A DNA stretch of 43,366 nucleotides from assembly GCA_035626475.1 (NCBI GenBank), contig DASPNP010000044.1, positions 1-43,366 on the forward strand, written 5' to 3'. Position 1 is the stretch's first letter. The number at the start of each line of letters is the position of its first letter. The position numbers were made by a program, and so were the translations under genes. This document shows positions 1 to 8,965 of this stretch, piece after piece. This DNA comes from DASPKT01 sp035626475. GTDB taxonomy: Bacteria > Pseudomonadota > Alphaproteobacteria > Azospirillales > Azospirillaceae. Below the pieces are notes generated by a model. It searched no databases and had not been told where the DNA came from. It saw nothing but the letters and a program-made list of their open reading frames with translations.

Positions 1-1
1 C

Positions 2-157
2 ACCGGCCGCTTCGAGTGCGCCGGCGAGGAGACCGCCGTCGCGCCGGGCGACATGCTGTTCGTGCCCGCGGGGGTCGAGCATCGGTTCCTGGACTTCAGC
101 GAGGATTTCGCCACCTGGGTGATCTTCTTTGGCGCGGCGCCCAGCCGCGCCCCTTGA
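2..157 (+). CDS. Cupin-domain protein, C-terminal fragment
   Basis: This is the 3' end of a gene that begins before the window; the frame is open from base 2 to a TGA at 155-157. The visible 51 residues contain a cupin-like strand pair, PGDMLFVPAGVEHRF, followed by a tryptophan/phenylalanine-rich strand (ATWVIFFG). The histidine in VEHRF fits the second cupin motif, which supplies a metal ligand in metal-binding cupins. Small stand-alone cupins are often sugar or small-molecule binding proteins or isomerases. The substrate cannot be inferred because the N-terminal half is missing. The stop codon overlaps the -35 hexamer of the next gene's promoter. Confidence 0.7.
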   Translation, partial: TGRFECAGEETAVAPGDMLFVPAGVEHRFLDFSEDFATWVIFFGAAPSRAP

Positions 158-181
158 GATTGTTAAATTAAGTTATATACT
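154..181 (+). promoter_or_regulatory. Sigma70-like promoter for the winged-helix gene
   Basis: TTGAGA at 154-159 (five of six to the -35 consensus) is followed after 16 bp by TATACT at 176-181 (five of six to the -10 consensus). The surrounding 35 bp are markedly AT-rich against a GC-rich background. The predicted transcript start near 188 leaves a leader of about 24 nt before the TTG start at 212. Confidence 0.6.
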
Positions 182-211
182 CCCCTCAGGTTGTCTCTCC
201 TGGAGGATAAA

Positions 212-454
212 TTGAATCGCGCTGACCTTGATGATCTGGTCGTCTCGGCTATCAAGCACAACGGCGGCAAGGCAACCATTCTGCAGATTTGCAAGTACAT
301 CTGGGAACAGCATGAGAGTGCCCTCCGTAGCGCTGGTAATCTCTTCTACACATGGCAGTACGATGTCCGTTGGTCCGGCAACCGTCTCCGGCATCGCGGC
401 ATTCTGGCGAAAGTAGATAACTCTCCTCGTGGAGTGTGGGAGCTAGCGAGCTAA
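212..454 (+). CDS. Small winged-helix protein (Mrr N-terminal-like)
   Basis: An 80-residue protein that is all one small helical/winged-helix domain. The pattern 'DLVVSAIKHNGGKATILQI' followed by 'WQYDVRWSGNRLRHRGIL' and a C-terminal 'SPRGVWELAS' resembles the N-terminal wHTH domain of Mrr-type restriction proteins (DNA recognition, then a strand ending in RGVW). Here no nuclease domain follows. The start is TTG at 212 because GGAGG at 202-206 lies 5 nt upstream; an in-frame TTG at 191 would fall almost on the predicted transcript start. Base composition is more AT-rich than its neighbours, suggesting transfer. Its TAA shares bases with the TAG of the convergent methyltransferase gene (4-nt overlap). 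The family call rests on remembered patterns; DNA binding is inferred. Confidence 0.65.
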   Translation: MNRADLDDLVVSAIKHNGGKATILQICKYIWEQHESALRSAGNLFYTWQYDVRWSGNRLRHRGILAKVDNSPRGVWELAS

Positions 455-1116
455 GCCGGCACCCGCCAAACCGTGGTCTCCCTGATCTCCCGGTCCTCCA
501 GCTCGCGCGAGGTGGGGACGGTGTAGGTGGCGAGCGCCTCCAGCCCCTGCTTGGGCAGGTAGGTGCGGCCCGGGTCACCCATCAGGACAGTCGTTCCGGT
601 GGCGGAAAGAGCCTTGAGCCAAGCCATGACGCGCTCGGCCAGCGGGCGCTCGTAGCAGATGTCGCCGACAAGCAGCACATCCAGGCCGGGCTGCGGCTGG
701 CCGACGATGTCGCTGCAGAGCGGGGTGATGGTAAGGCCGTTTAACGCCGCGTTCAGCCGCATGGCGGCCTCGGCGAAGGCGTCGATCTCGACCGCCGTCA
801 CCTCCGCGGCGCCGGCATGGGCCGCCGCCAGCGCCACCAGGCCGCTGCCGGCCGCGAAGTCCAGGACCCGGCGGCCGCGCACGATCTCCGGATGGTCCAG
901 CACGTGGCGGGCCAGCGCCTGGCCGCCGGCCCAGGGGAAGGCCCAGAAGGGCGGGGGCAGGTTGCCCTCCGCCAGCGTCTTCTCGGTGGCCTGCCACAGC
1001 GGCGTGATCTCGGTGGCGAGGTGCAGGCGCAGCTCGGGCACGAGGGCGGGCCGGGCGATTTCGGTGTTCGCCCGGATGAAGGCGTCGATGTCGGTGATGG
1101 GCATGGCCGGCATCAT
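451..1116 (-). CDS. Class I SAM-dependent methyltransferase (EtfB-KMT-like)
   Basis: This 221-residue protein has the Rossmann-type SAM-binding motif 'VLDFAAGSGLVALAAAHAGA' followed by an acidic loop 'AVEID'. A later 'DVLLVGDICYERPLAE' occupies the position of the post-II motif of small protein-lysine methyltransferases related to PrmA and to the electron-transfer-flavoprotein-beta methyltransferases (EtfB-KMT). The tryptophan-rich 'PPPFWAFPWAGGQALARHVLDHP' before motif I is also typical of that group. A likely role is methylation of a protein lysine, perhaps EtfB, but the substrate is inferred from family resemblance only. It lies 41 nt downstream of ubiA on the same strand and may be co-transcribed. 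Alternative starts exist at the second and third Met codons. Confidence 0.8.
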   Translation of the reverse strand: MMPAMPITDIDAFIRANTEIARPALVPELRLHLATEITPLWQATEKTLAEGNLPPPFWAFPWAGGQALARHVLDHPEIVRGRRVLDFAAGSGLVALAAAHAGAAEVTAVEIDAFAEAAMRLNAALNGLTITPLCSDIVGQPQPGLDVLLVGDICYERPLAERVMAWLKALSATGTTVLMGDPGRTYLPKQGLEALATYTVPTSRELEDREIRETTVWRVPA

Positions 1117-1140
1117 GCCCGAGCCCGCCCCCGGATCACA

Positions 1141-1170
1141 GCCCTAGATGGACGGCCCTAGATGGACGGC
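1141..1170. repeat. 14-bp tandem duplication at the ubiA stop codon
   Basis: The unit GCCCTAGATGGACG occurs twice head to tail (1141-1154 and 1155-1168). The second copy contains the ubiA TAG (read on the minus strand). The first contains a TAG in another frame, because 14 is not a multiple of 3. It looks like a recent slippage duplication. Confidence 0.85.
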
Positions 1171-2318
1171 GCCAGCAGCGGCCGTCCGGCCTCCGCCCGG
1201 TCGACGGGCAGCGTGATCCCGACCGGCCCGCGCACGGTCTGGCTGCGCATGGGGCGCGCGGGTTCCAGGTAGCGCTTGTCGGAGACCAGCTGGAAGGGCG
1301 GCTGCGGGCGCTGCTGCTCGCGCATCGTGTCGGCCGGCCCGCCGCCGCCCGGGGACAGCGGCGTCGCGGCGGCAATGCCGGCGGTGGCGGCGATCAGCAT
1401 CACCCAGCCGACGCTGCGGTTGCCGCGGAACTGCTCCAGGCTGTCGGCCGGGTCGTCCATGTCCCAGTCGCGCACCTGCCGCCACAGCAGCAGGCCGGCC
1501 ATGGCCAGCGGCACCACCATGGCGATGGGTTCGCCCACCTCGACCAGCGCCGCGGTCCAGAGCCCCATGGCGCCCAGATAGAAGGCGCCGACCCATCGCC
1601 GCGAGGCGGCGCCGAGGCGCAGGGCGGTGGACTTCACGCCGACCCGCGCGTCGTCCTCCTTGTCCTGGTGGGCGTAGATCGTGTCGTAGCCCAGCGTCCA
1701 GAGGATGCCGCCGGCATAGAGCAGCAGCGCCGGCAGGTCGATCTGCCCGCGCACGGCGGCCCAGCCCAGCAGCGCGCCCCAGTTGAAGGTCAGCCCCAGG
1801 AACGCCTGCGGCCACCAGGTCACGCGCTTCATCAGCGGGTAGGTGAAGACCAGCAGCAGCGACGCCGCCCCCAACGCGATGGAGAAGAGGTTCAGCTGCA
1901 GCAGCACCAGGAGGCCGACCGCCAGCTGCGCCGCCAGGAACAGCAGCGCGCCCTTCAGGCTGACCTGGCCGCTGGGCAGCGGGCGGCCGCGCGTGCGCTC
2001 CACCTGGGCATCGATGTCGCGGTCGAGTATGTCGTTGATGGTGCAGCCGGCCCCCCGCATCACCACGGCCCCGACCGCGAACAGCGCCATCAGCCAGGCA
2101 TCCGGCCAGTCGCCGCGCGGGGCGGCCAGGGCGATCGCCCACCAGCCGGGGAACAGCAGCAGCCAGGTGCCGATCGGCCGGTCCAGCCGCGCCAGCCTTG
2201 CGTAGGGGCGCGCCGCGGCGGGGAGCGCGCGCAGGATCCAGCTGTCGGACACGATGTCCGTATGGCCGGCGGCCTGCCGCCCCGGTTCCTGCTCGTCCCG
2301 CCGCATCGTCACGCTCAT
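1158..2318 (-). CDS. ubiA: 4-hydroxybenzoate polyprenyltransferase UbiA
   Basis: UbiA attaches the polyprenyl chain to 4-hydroxybenzoate, an early membrane step of ubiquinone synthesis. The protein is strongly hydrophobic with about eight to nine membrane segments. It carries both Mg-diphosphate aspartate motifs of the family: 'NDILDRDIDAQ' near residue 95 and 'YDTIYAHQDKEDD' near residue 215, plus 'RPLPSG' after the first. At 386 residues it is longer than the usual 290-320, with a roughly 30-residue hydrophilic N-terminus and a roughly 65-residue proline/arginine-rich C-terminal tail after the last membrane segment. The tail is not part of the family fold as I know it. It is divergent from rsmE across 135 bp, and the methyltransferase gene follows on the same strand. 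Confidence 0.95.
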   Translation of the reverse strand: MSVTMRRDEQEPGRQAAGHTDIVSDSWILRALPAAARPYARLARLDRPIGTWLLLFPGWWAIALAAPRGDWPDAWLMALFAVGAVVMRGAGCTINDILDRDIDAQVERTRGRPLPSGQVSLKGALLFLAAQLAVGLLVLLQLNLFSIALGAASLLLVFTYPLMKRVTWWPQAFLGLTFNWGALLGWAAVRGQIDLPALLLYAGGILWTLGYDTIYAHQDKEDDARVGVKSTALRLGAASRRWVGAFYLGAMGLWTAALVEVGEPIAMVVPLAMAGLLLWRQVRDWDMDDPADSLEQFRGNRSVGWVMLIAATAGIAAATPLSPGGGGPADTMREQQRPQPPFQLVSDKRYLEPARPMRSQTVRGPVGITLPVDRAEAGRPLLAPSI

Positions 2319-2453
2319 CGCCAGCTACCCCGACGGACCCCCGACCCGTCCGGACAGAGTAGCGTCAAGAGCGCCGGTGGTCATCCGGGACGGTGGGCTG
2401 CCCTGCGGAGGGCGCCCTTGACCGGCGGCGGGCGCAGCGGATTTGCTGACGCC

Positions 2454-3230
2454 ATGGTGAACGGCACGACCAAGAGCGAACGCCCCCGCACCCGCCTGCA
2501 CGTCCCCGCCGCGCTCCAAGCCGGCGGCCGGGCGGCGCTGGCCGAGGGGCAGGCGCATTATCTCCGCTCGGTGCTGCGGCTGCAGCCGGGCGACCGGCTG
2601 CTGGCCTTCAACGGCGGCGACGGCGAGTGGCTGGCGGAAATCTCCGCCCTGTCCAAGTCCGCCGCCACGGTCGAGCTTCTGGAGCGCGTCCGCGCGCCCA
2701 TGCCGGAGCCCGACCTCTGGCTGCTGTTCGCGCCGCTGAAGGGCGGCCGCACCGAATATGTGGTGGAGAAGGCGACGGAACTGGGCGTCTCGGCGCTGTG
2801 GCCCGTCTTCACCCGCCGCTCCGACGTCGGCCGGGTCAATGCCGAGCGCCTCGCCGCCAACGCGGCGGAGGCGGCGGAGCAGTGCGAGCGCCTGTCGGTG
2901 CCGCGCCTGATCGAGGCGGCGCCGCTGGAGACGGTCTTGCGCGGCTGGGACCCGGCCCGCACCCTCTATGTCGCCGCCGAATCGGGCGAGGCGATGGACG
3001 CCTCCACCGCCATGGCGGGGAGGCGGGGCAGTCCTTCCGCCGTCCTGGTCGGCCCGGAAGGAGGGTTCGACCGGGGGGAGCTTGACCTGCTGGCGGCCAT
3101 GCCGTTTGTTGTGAGGATAGGTCTCGGTCCGCGCGTGCTGCGTGCCGATACCGCCTGTTTCGCGGCCCTGTCGGTATGGCAGGCCGTGTCCGGGGACTGG
3201 GCCGCCGCGCGCCCGCCCTTCCGTAGCTAG
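2454..3230 (+). CDS. rsmE: 16S rRNA m3U1498 methyltransferase RsmE
   Basis: RsmE is a SPOUT-class enzyme that methylates N3 of U1498 in 16S rRNA in the cytosol. The 258-residue product shows the N-terminal PUA-like part ('GQAHYLRSVLRLQPGDRLLAFNGGDGEW'). It also has the family signatures 'KGGRTEYVVEKATELGV' and the C-terminal SAM-binding knot 'VGPEGGF' with 'LGPRVLRADTA'. The frame stays open far upstream, but ATG at 2454 matches normal family length and the upstream part has no family similarity. gshA follows after 19 nt, so the two are probably one transcript, an arrangement I recall from other alphaproteobacteria. Confidence 0.94.
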   Translation: MVNGTTKSERPRTRLHVPAALQAGGRAALAEGQAHYLRSVLRLQPGDRLLAFNGGDGEWLAEISALSKSAATVELLERVRAPMPEPDLWLLFAPLKGGRTEYVVEKATELGVSALWPVFTRRSDVGRVNAERLAANAAEAAEQCERLSVPRLIEAAPLETVLRGWDPARTLYVAAESGEAMDASTAMAGRRGSPSAVLVGPEGGFDRGELDLLAAMPFVVRIGLGPRVLRADTACFAALSVWQAVSGDWAAARPPFRS

Positions 3231-3249
3231 AAGTCGAGGAAGCGTATCC

Positions 3250-4617
3250 ATGTCGGCCCCCCCCAAGACGCGCGGCGCCCCCGTCACCGACCGCCGCGAA
3301 CTGATCGAGTATATCGAGCAGGGCTGCAAACCGCGCGAGGACTGGCGCATCGGCACCGAGCACGAGAAGTTCGCCTTCCGCCTGTCGGACAAGCGCCCTC
3401 TGCCCTACGAGGGCGCCGACGGCATCGGCGAGATCCTGCGCCAGCTGCACCTCCGCTTCGGCTGGGAGCCGGTGGAGGAGGCGGGCAAGATCATCGCGCT
3501 GACCAAGGGCAAGGCGAACATCACGCTGGAGCCGGGCGGCCAGTTCGAGCTGTCGGGCGCGCCGCTGGCGACCATCCACCAGACCTGCGGCGAGGTCGGC
3601 GAGCATCTGTCGCAGATCCGCCAGATCGACGCCGACCTCGGCACCGGCATGGTCGGCATGGGCTTCAATCCCAAATGGGCCCGGGCCGACATCCCCTGGA
3701 TGCCCAAGGGCCGCTACAAGATCATGCGGGACTACATGCCCAAGCGCGGCAAGCTGGGCCTGGACATGATGACCCGCACCTGCACCGTGCAGGTGAACCT
3801 GGACTACCGGTCGGAAGTCGACATGGTGAAGAAGTTCCGGGTCAGCCTGGCGCTGCAGCCGATCGCCACGGCGCTGTTCGCCAACAGCCCCTTCACCGAG
3901 GGCCGGCCGAACGGCTTCCAGTCCTTCCGCAGCCATATCTGGACCGACACGGACAACGACCGCTGCGGCGACCTGCCCTTCGTGTTCGAGGAGGGGTTCG
4001 GCTTCGAGCGCTACGCCGACCACGCGCTGCAGGTGCCGATGTACTTCGTCTACCGCGACGGCCGGTACATCGACGCCTCGGGCCAGGATTTCCGCGCCTT
4101 CCTGCAGGGCAAGCTGCCGGCGGTGCCGGGCGAGACGCCGCTGATGACCGACTGGGTCGACCATCTGACGACCCTGTTCCCCGAGGTGCGGCTGAAGCGC
4201 TACCTGGAGATGCGCGGCGCCGACGGCGGCCCGTGGAAGCGCCTCTGCGCCCTGCCGGCGCTGTGGGTCGGGCTGCTGTACGACGACACGGCGCTGGACG
4301 CCGCCTGGGACATGGTCAAGGACTGGACGGCGGAGGAGCGCGCGCAGCTGCGCCGCGACGTGCCGCGCCTGGCGCTGGACACCCCCTTCCGCAAGGGCCG
4401 GGTCCAGGACCTCGCCCGCCGCACGGTGGAGATCGCCACCGAAGGCCTGCGCAACCGCGCCCGCATGGCCGGCATGGGCGACGACGAGACCATCTTCCTC
4501 GACACGCTGCACCAGATCGCCGAGAGCGGCATCACCCCCGCCACCGAGATGCTGCGCAAGTTCGAGGGCGAGTGGCAGGGCGACATCGACCGGCTGTACG
4601 AGGACTACGCGTACTGA
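3250..4617 (+). CDS. gshA: Glutamate-cysteine ligase, class II (plant-like)
   Basis: This ATP-dependent cytosolic enzyme joins glutamate and cysteine, the first step of glutathione synthesis. The 455-residue length and the motifs 'DWRIGTEHEKFAF', 'NITLEPGGQFELSGAP', 'MTRTCTVQVNLDY' and 'FRSHIWTDTDNDR' match the alphaproteobacterial/plant GCL class rather than the E. coli class. The ATG at 3250 has a GAGGA Shine-Dalgarno 9 nt upstream and lies 19 nt after the rsmE stop. The C-terminal part (from about residue 360) is the usual helical region ending 'FEGEWQGDIDRLYEDYAY'. No truncation is seen. The long open frame upstream of the ATG is rsmE read in another frame. Confidence 0.96.
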   Translation: MSAPPKTRGAPVTDRRELIEYIEQGCKPREDWRIGTEHEKFAFRLSDKRPLPYEGADGIGEILRQLHLRFGWEPVEEAGKIIALTKGKANITLEPGGQFELSGAPLATIHQTCGEVGEHLSQIRQIDADLGTGMVGMGFNPKWARADIPWMPKGRYKIMRDYMPKRGKLGLDMMTRTCTVQVNLDYRSEVDMVKKFRVSLALQPIATALFANSPFTEGRPNGFQSFRSHIWTDTDNDRCGDLPFVFEEGFGFERYADHALQVPMYFVYRDGRYIDASGQDFRAFLQGKLPAVPGETPLMTDWVDHLTTLFPEVRLKRYLEMRGADGGPWKRLCALPALWVGLLYDDTALDAAWDMVKDWTAEERAQLRRDVPRLALDTPFRKGRVQDLARRTVEIATEGLRNRARMAGMGDDETIFLDTLHQIAESGITPATEMLRKFEGEWQGDIDRLYEDYAY

Positions 4618-4688
4618 CGTACCGTCGCGGTGCCGGCCTACGGGTCGGCACTGCGGTCGGCCAATGGAGCGGAGCGGCTGGGACGTGG

Positions 4689-4808
4689 TGCGTCCTTCGA
4701 CAAGCTCAGGATGAGGGATGGGGGATGCCAGGCACTCACCATCTCTGCCGGTGCAAGCGTGGCCGGGAGCAGCTAAACCCCCTCATCCTGAGCCTGTCGA
4801 AGGACGCA
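4689..4808. repeat. Composite palindromic element, copy 1 (convergent intergenic)
   Basis: The 316-bp gap between gshA and the convergent exported-protein gene holds this 120-bp element and no gene. Its left end TGCGTCCTTCGACAAGCTCA (4689-4708) continues into GGATGAGG. Its right end is the near-perfect reverse complement (4781-4808). Between them lie a GGCACTC box and a CCGGGAGCAGC core shared with the copies at 17410, 32880 and 42024. A short flank, GGCTGGGACGTG, before the left end is also shared with copy 4. A separate GGGTCCCGGGCCTGCGCCGGG hairpin-type repeat follows near 4867-4890. Confidence 0.85.
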
Positions 4809-4933
4809 CAACCTCCACGCTGCCCGTCAAGGCGCGCTGCATTCGGCGCACCCCGCTGCAACCCCCGGGTCCCGGGCCTGCGCCGGGATGACGGGTAGCG
4901 GGGATCACGGCCCTCCAGCCATAACCCAAGCCC

Positions 4934-5887
4934 CTACCGGGCGGTGAAGGACCAGGTGAGCGTCACCTTCAGCGTCCGGGTCGAGGCGCCCTGCTGGCTG
5001 TTCTCGGATGCCTCCGCCGGCGTCGTCAGGACCGTGCTGCTGGAGCCCTTCAGCGGGGCGTGCTTCAGCGTCTTGCCGACCCATTCCGCGACGCCCGGCA
5101 TCGGCCCGGTCGTATCGGTGCTTTCCTGCACGCCATCAGGCGGCATGTGGAGGCGCGATTTGGCCTCGATGGCCGGGGGCGCCCAATCGGCGATGTAGAG
5201 GGTCCCCGCCACCTCGTCCACCACGAGCTGGGTGCCGAGGCACACCAGGTCGAGTCTGGCCCCGGTCAGCTTGCCGGCGCCCTTGACCGAGTCCGTGGTG
5301 GGCTGCATGCCGGCCACGTCGGCCATCTTGCTGTTGCCCTTCCGGTCGATGCTGGCCTCCGCCACGCCGCCGCAGCCCTGCTCCGCGAAGTAGCGCCGGT
5401 AGCGGGGCGTCGCCTCCTCTTCCTCCTCTGCAGGAGCGGCTGACGGCTTGTGCGCCGACACGGCGGAGATCTCCGTCGCCAGCGCCTGCAGGCAGGCCAC
5501 ATCCTGCTTGCAGGCCTCCGCCCGCGCCTGGAGCTGTGCCACCTTGGCCGGATCGTTCATCAACCCGGCATAGGGCTGGACACCGCCCTGGGCACGCATC
5601 GCCTTGTCGGCGGCCGCCTGCAGGGACGCCGGGTCGAGGCTGTTGATCTCGTCCAGGTCCCCCTCGGCCATGACCGGTATCTCGGTCAGGAAGCGGTCGC
5701 GGATTTCCCCCTGCCGCCAGTCGCCGAGGCGCTTCCAGGATTCCTGCCCCTCCACCTGCACCTCGACCCGCAGCACCCCGCGCTTCGTGGTCTCAGCGGC
5801 CACATCGGTGCCGACGGCGCCCGCGAGCATCAGGCAGGCGGCGATGCTCCAGGAGGGGGTAAGGCGGCGTCGGGTGGCATGCGGCAT
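4934..5887 (-). CDS. Exported protein of unknown function
   Basis: I do not recognise a family. The 317-residue product starts with a Sec-type signal (basic MPHATRRR, a hydrophobic core around SIAACLMLAGAVG, then a likely cleavage after VAAE), so it should be periplasmic or secreted. The mature part has a helical alanine-rich middle with paired cysteines ('EACKQDVACLQ'), a short acidic run of five glutamates near residue 150, and a C-terminal beta-rich half. The last residues 'RTLKVTLTWSFTAR' look like a terminal strand. It is monocistronic and convergent with gshA across a palindromic repeat. It could be a surface or envelope protein; no enzymatic motif is visible. Confidence 0.7.
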   Translation of the reverse strand: MPHATRRRLTPSWSIAACLMLAGAVGTDVAAETTKRGVLRVEVQVEGQESWKRLGDWRQGEIRDRFLTEIPVMAEGDLDEINSLDPASLQAAADKAMRAQGGVQPYAGLMNDPAKVAQLQARAEACKQDVACLQALATEISAVSAHKPSAAPAEEEEEATPRYRRYFAEQGCGGVAEASIDRKGNSKMADVAGMQPTTDSVKGAGKLTGARLDLVCLGTQLVVDEVAGTLYIADWAPPAIEAKSRLHMPPDGVQESTDTTGPMPGVAEWVGKTLKHAPLKGSSSTVLTTPAEASENSQQGASTRTLKVTLTWSFTAR

Positions 5888-5950
5888 GGGACGTCATGGC
5901 TTGGTCGGGATGGAGGCCGGAGCATAGCCCGGGTGGTCAAGCCGGGGAAC

Positions 5951-5982
5951 GTCGCATTGCGCTTCGCTCCATGCGGCCTACG
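5951..5982. repeat. Short interspersed repeat, family C
   Basis: GTCGCATTGCGCTTCGCTCC followed by ATGCGGCCTACG lies in the gap between two divergent genes. Two related copies in opposite orientation are found at 32780-32867, so this is an interspersed palindromic repeat, not a gene-specific site. Confidence 0.6.
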
Positions 5983-6056
5983 TGTACCTCACGGCACGGG
6001 GACGCGCCGGGGCCGTCGCCTGTTCATTGGGCATGAACCATCCGGAGGAGCGCCGC

Positions 6057-6332
6057 ATGGCCGTCACCGACAATTCCGCCCAGGGCCGGTTCGAGCTGGA
6101 GGAGCAGGGCAAGGTCGCCTATGCCCGCTACCGGCGCGAGGACGGGCTGCTGACCATCGCTTACGTCGAGGCGCCGCCCTCGCTGCGCGGCACGGGCGCC
6201 GCCGGCCGGCTGATGCAGGGCGTCATGGAGAAGGCGCGGGAGGAGGGGGTCAAGGTGCTGCCCATGTGCAGCTACGCCGCCCTCTGGATCCGCCGCCACC
6301 CGGAGCACCAGGATCTGCTGGCGCGGCCCTGA
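6057..6332 (+). CDS. Small GNAT-type N-acetyltransferase (YjdJ-like)
   Basis: A 91-residue protein matching the small single-domain GCN5-related acetyltransferases. The central 'YVEAPPSLRGTGAAGRLMQGVMEKAREEGVKVLPMCSYAALWIRRHPEHQDLL' contains the acetyl-CoA pyrophosphate loop (RGTGAAG) and the C-terminal CSY..WIRRHPE segment typical of this subfamily. The acyl acceptor is unknown. ATG at 6057 is chosen because CGGAGGAG sits 7 nt upstream; an in-frame ATG at 6033 would leave that site inside the gene. It is convergent with the lipoprotein gene that ends 63 bp away. Confidence 0.88.
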   Translation: MAVTDNSAQGRFELEEQGKVAYARYRREDGLLTIAYVEAPPSLRGTGAAGRLMQGVMEKAREEGVKVLPMCSYAALWIRRHPEHQDLLARP

Positions 6333-6395
6333 GCTGTCGGCGGACATGCCGGACCGGGAGGCTCCGGCGCTTGGCCGGGGCCCCCGCCGCCCAGC

Positions 6396-6833
6396 TTACT
6401 TCGGGGCGGCCGCCGGCGTGACCGCCGCGGCGGCGGCGGCCGGCGCCGTCTCGCCCTTCTTGACCATGGCGATGCTGATCGCCTCGGGATACTTGTTCAG
6501 CGCGCCCGTCATATAGTCCGTCAGGCCGAAATCGAGCGTCACCGCTCCGGCGACGCCCCAGCCGCTGGCCGAGGACTCGATCCGCGCCGTCTGCACCTCG
6601 TAGCCCGGCGCGTTGCAGGTGATCGCCAGGTCATGGCGGCTCTTGCCCACATTGATGGTCGGCTTGGAACCGGTGACGGAGCCGATGTCCTTGCCCTTCT
6701 GCGCCACCGTGCAAACGGCCTCGGCGGGCGTGACGTTGACCGTCAGATCCTGGGACGTTCCCTCGACGATCGAGGCGCAGCCGGACGTCAGCAGCAGCGA
6801 AGCCGCTGCCGCGAAAAGCGAAAAATGCTTCAT
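6396..6833 (-). CDS. Small lipoprotein of unknown function
   Basis: The 145-residue product has a clear lipoprotein signal: MKHFSLFAAAASLLLTSGC, with lipobox LTSGC placing the lipidated cysteine at residue 19. 'CASIVEGTSQDLTVNVTPAEAVC' follows, a beginning common to small bacterial lipoproteins of unknown role, and then a PEGA-like beta segment with a second cysteine pair ('AVCTV' and 'ITCNAPGYE'). The C-terminus is a low-complexity alanine/proline tail. The start at 6833 follows a purine-rich AGGGGGG site; a longer upstream reading would hide the signal peptide. It probably sits in the inner leaflet of the outer membrane, but sorting is not proven. Confidence 0.82.
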   Translation of the reverse strand: MKHFSLFAAAASLLLTSGCASIVEGTSQDLTVNVTPAEAVCTVAQKGKDIGSVTGSKPTINVGKSRHDLAITCNAPGYEVQTARIESSASGWGVAGAVTLDFGLTDYMTGALNKYPEAISIAMVKKGETAPAAAAAAVTPAAAPK

Positions 6834-6943
6834 TATGCCCCCCTGTGTGCGCGTCTTGAGCGGCGCGCATAGCCAAAGGTAGCAGCCTTGCCGGATGAAA
6901 GACAACTCAGGGAGAGGGGATTAATTCCTCTCCGCCGGACGGC

Positions 6944-7510
6944 TCAGCCCAGTACCTCATAGGCCCGCCGCAGCCAGTCCGCGACCTCTCCGTCCACCTC
7001 CTCGGGCCGGGTCAGGGCGATGCGGTGGGTGAGGCGGTCGTCGGGCTTGCGGCCGGGGATCGGGGTGGGGCGCCCGTCGACCGCGACCGCCCCGAGCGCC
7101 AGGCCGAGGTCGATGCGCGTCCGCGTGGCCGGCTTCACCTCGGCGAACTTGCGGCCGCGGCGGAGCGTCACATAGGTGACGTTCACCTCCTCCTCGACAT
7201 CCGCCCCCAGCGCCCGGGCGCAGGCCAGCACCCGCTCCAGGATGGGGCGGAGCCCCTCCCGGCCCTCGTACTGGCGCTCCAACAGCCGCTCGGGCGGCAG
7301 GTCGTAGGGCGAGCCGGCGGCCTTCTCCACGATCGCCATGGCCTGGCCGGAGCCGAGCCCGTGCGTGTCCTTCAGCCAGGCGCGGCGGGCCTTTGGCTCA
7401 TCCGGCCCGTCGCGCTCCAGCAGCTCGATCCAGCCCGCGAGGTCGCGGCCGGTCCTGACCCCGAGATTGGCGACGACCGCCTCGATCATCTCCCGCGGGC
7501 TCTTCGGCAT
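6944..7510 (-). CDS. DUF4287 and DUF5655 domain protein
   Basis: The N-terminal half (about residues 1-70, 'MPKSPREMIEAVVANLGVRTGRDLAGWIELL...KDTHGLGSGQA') matches the DUF4287 helical domain. The C-terminal half ('VNVTYVTLRRGRKFAEVKPATRTRIDLGLAL...DDRLTHRIALTRPEEVDGEVADWLRRAYE') matches DUF5655. Proteins with both domains are cytosolic and uncharacterised; DUF5655 has a fold reminiscent of protein-interaction or transport-associated modules. It is 188 residues long and starts 18 nt after tldD on the same strand, so it is probably co-transcribed. No function is assigned. Confidence 0.85.
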   Translation of the reverse strand: MPKSPREMIEAVVANLGVRTGRDLAGWIELLERDGPDEPKARRAWLKDTHGLGSGQAMAIVEKAAGSPYDLPPERLLERQYEGREGLRPILERVLACARALGADVEEEVNVTYVTLRRGRKFAEVKPATRTRIDLGLALGAVAVDGRPTPIPGRKPDDRLTHRIALTRPEEVDGEVADWLRRAYEVLG

Positions 7511-7528
7511 GGGTGCGGTCCGGGGGCG

Positions 7529-8965
<1,437 letters not shown>

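Noticed and set aside
191..211. TTG at 191 as the start of the winged-helix gene
   Set aside because: It would lie about 3 nt after the predicted transcript start, whereas TTG at 212 has a well-spaced GGAGG.
1668..2453. Upstream in-frame extension of rsmE to 1668
   Set aside because: The extension overlaps ubiA antisense and has no RsmE similarity; ATG at 2454 gives the normal length.
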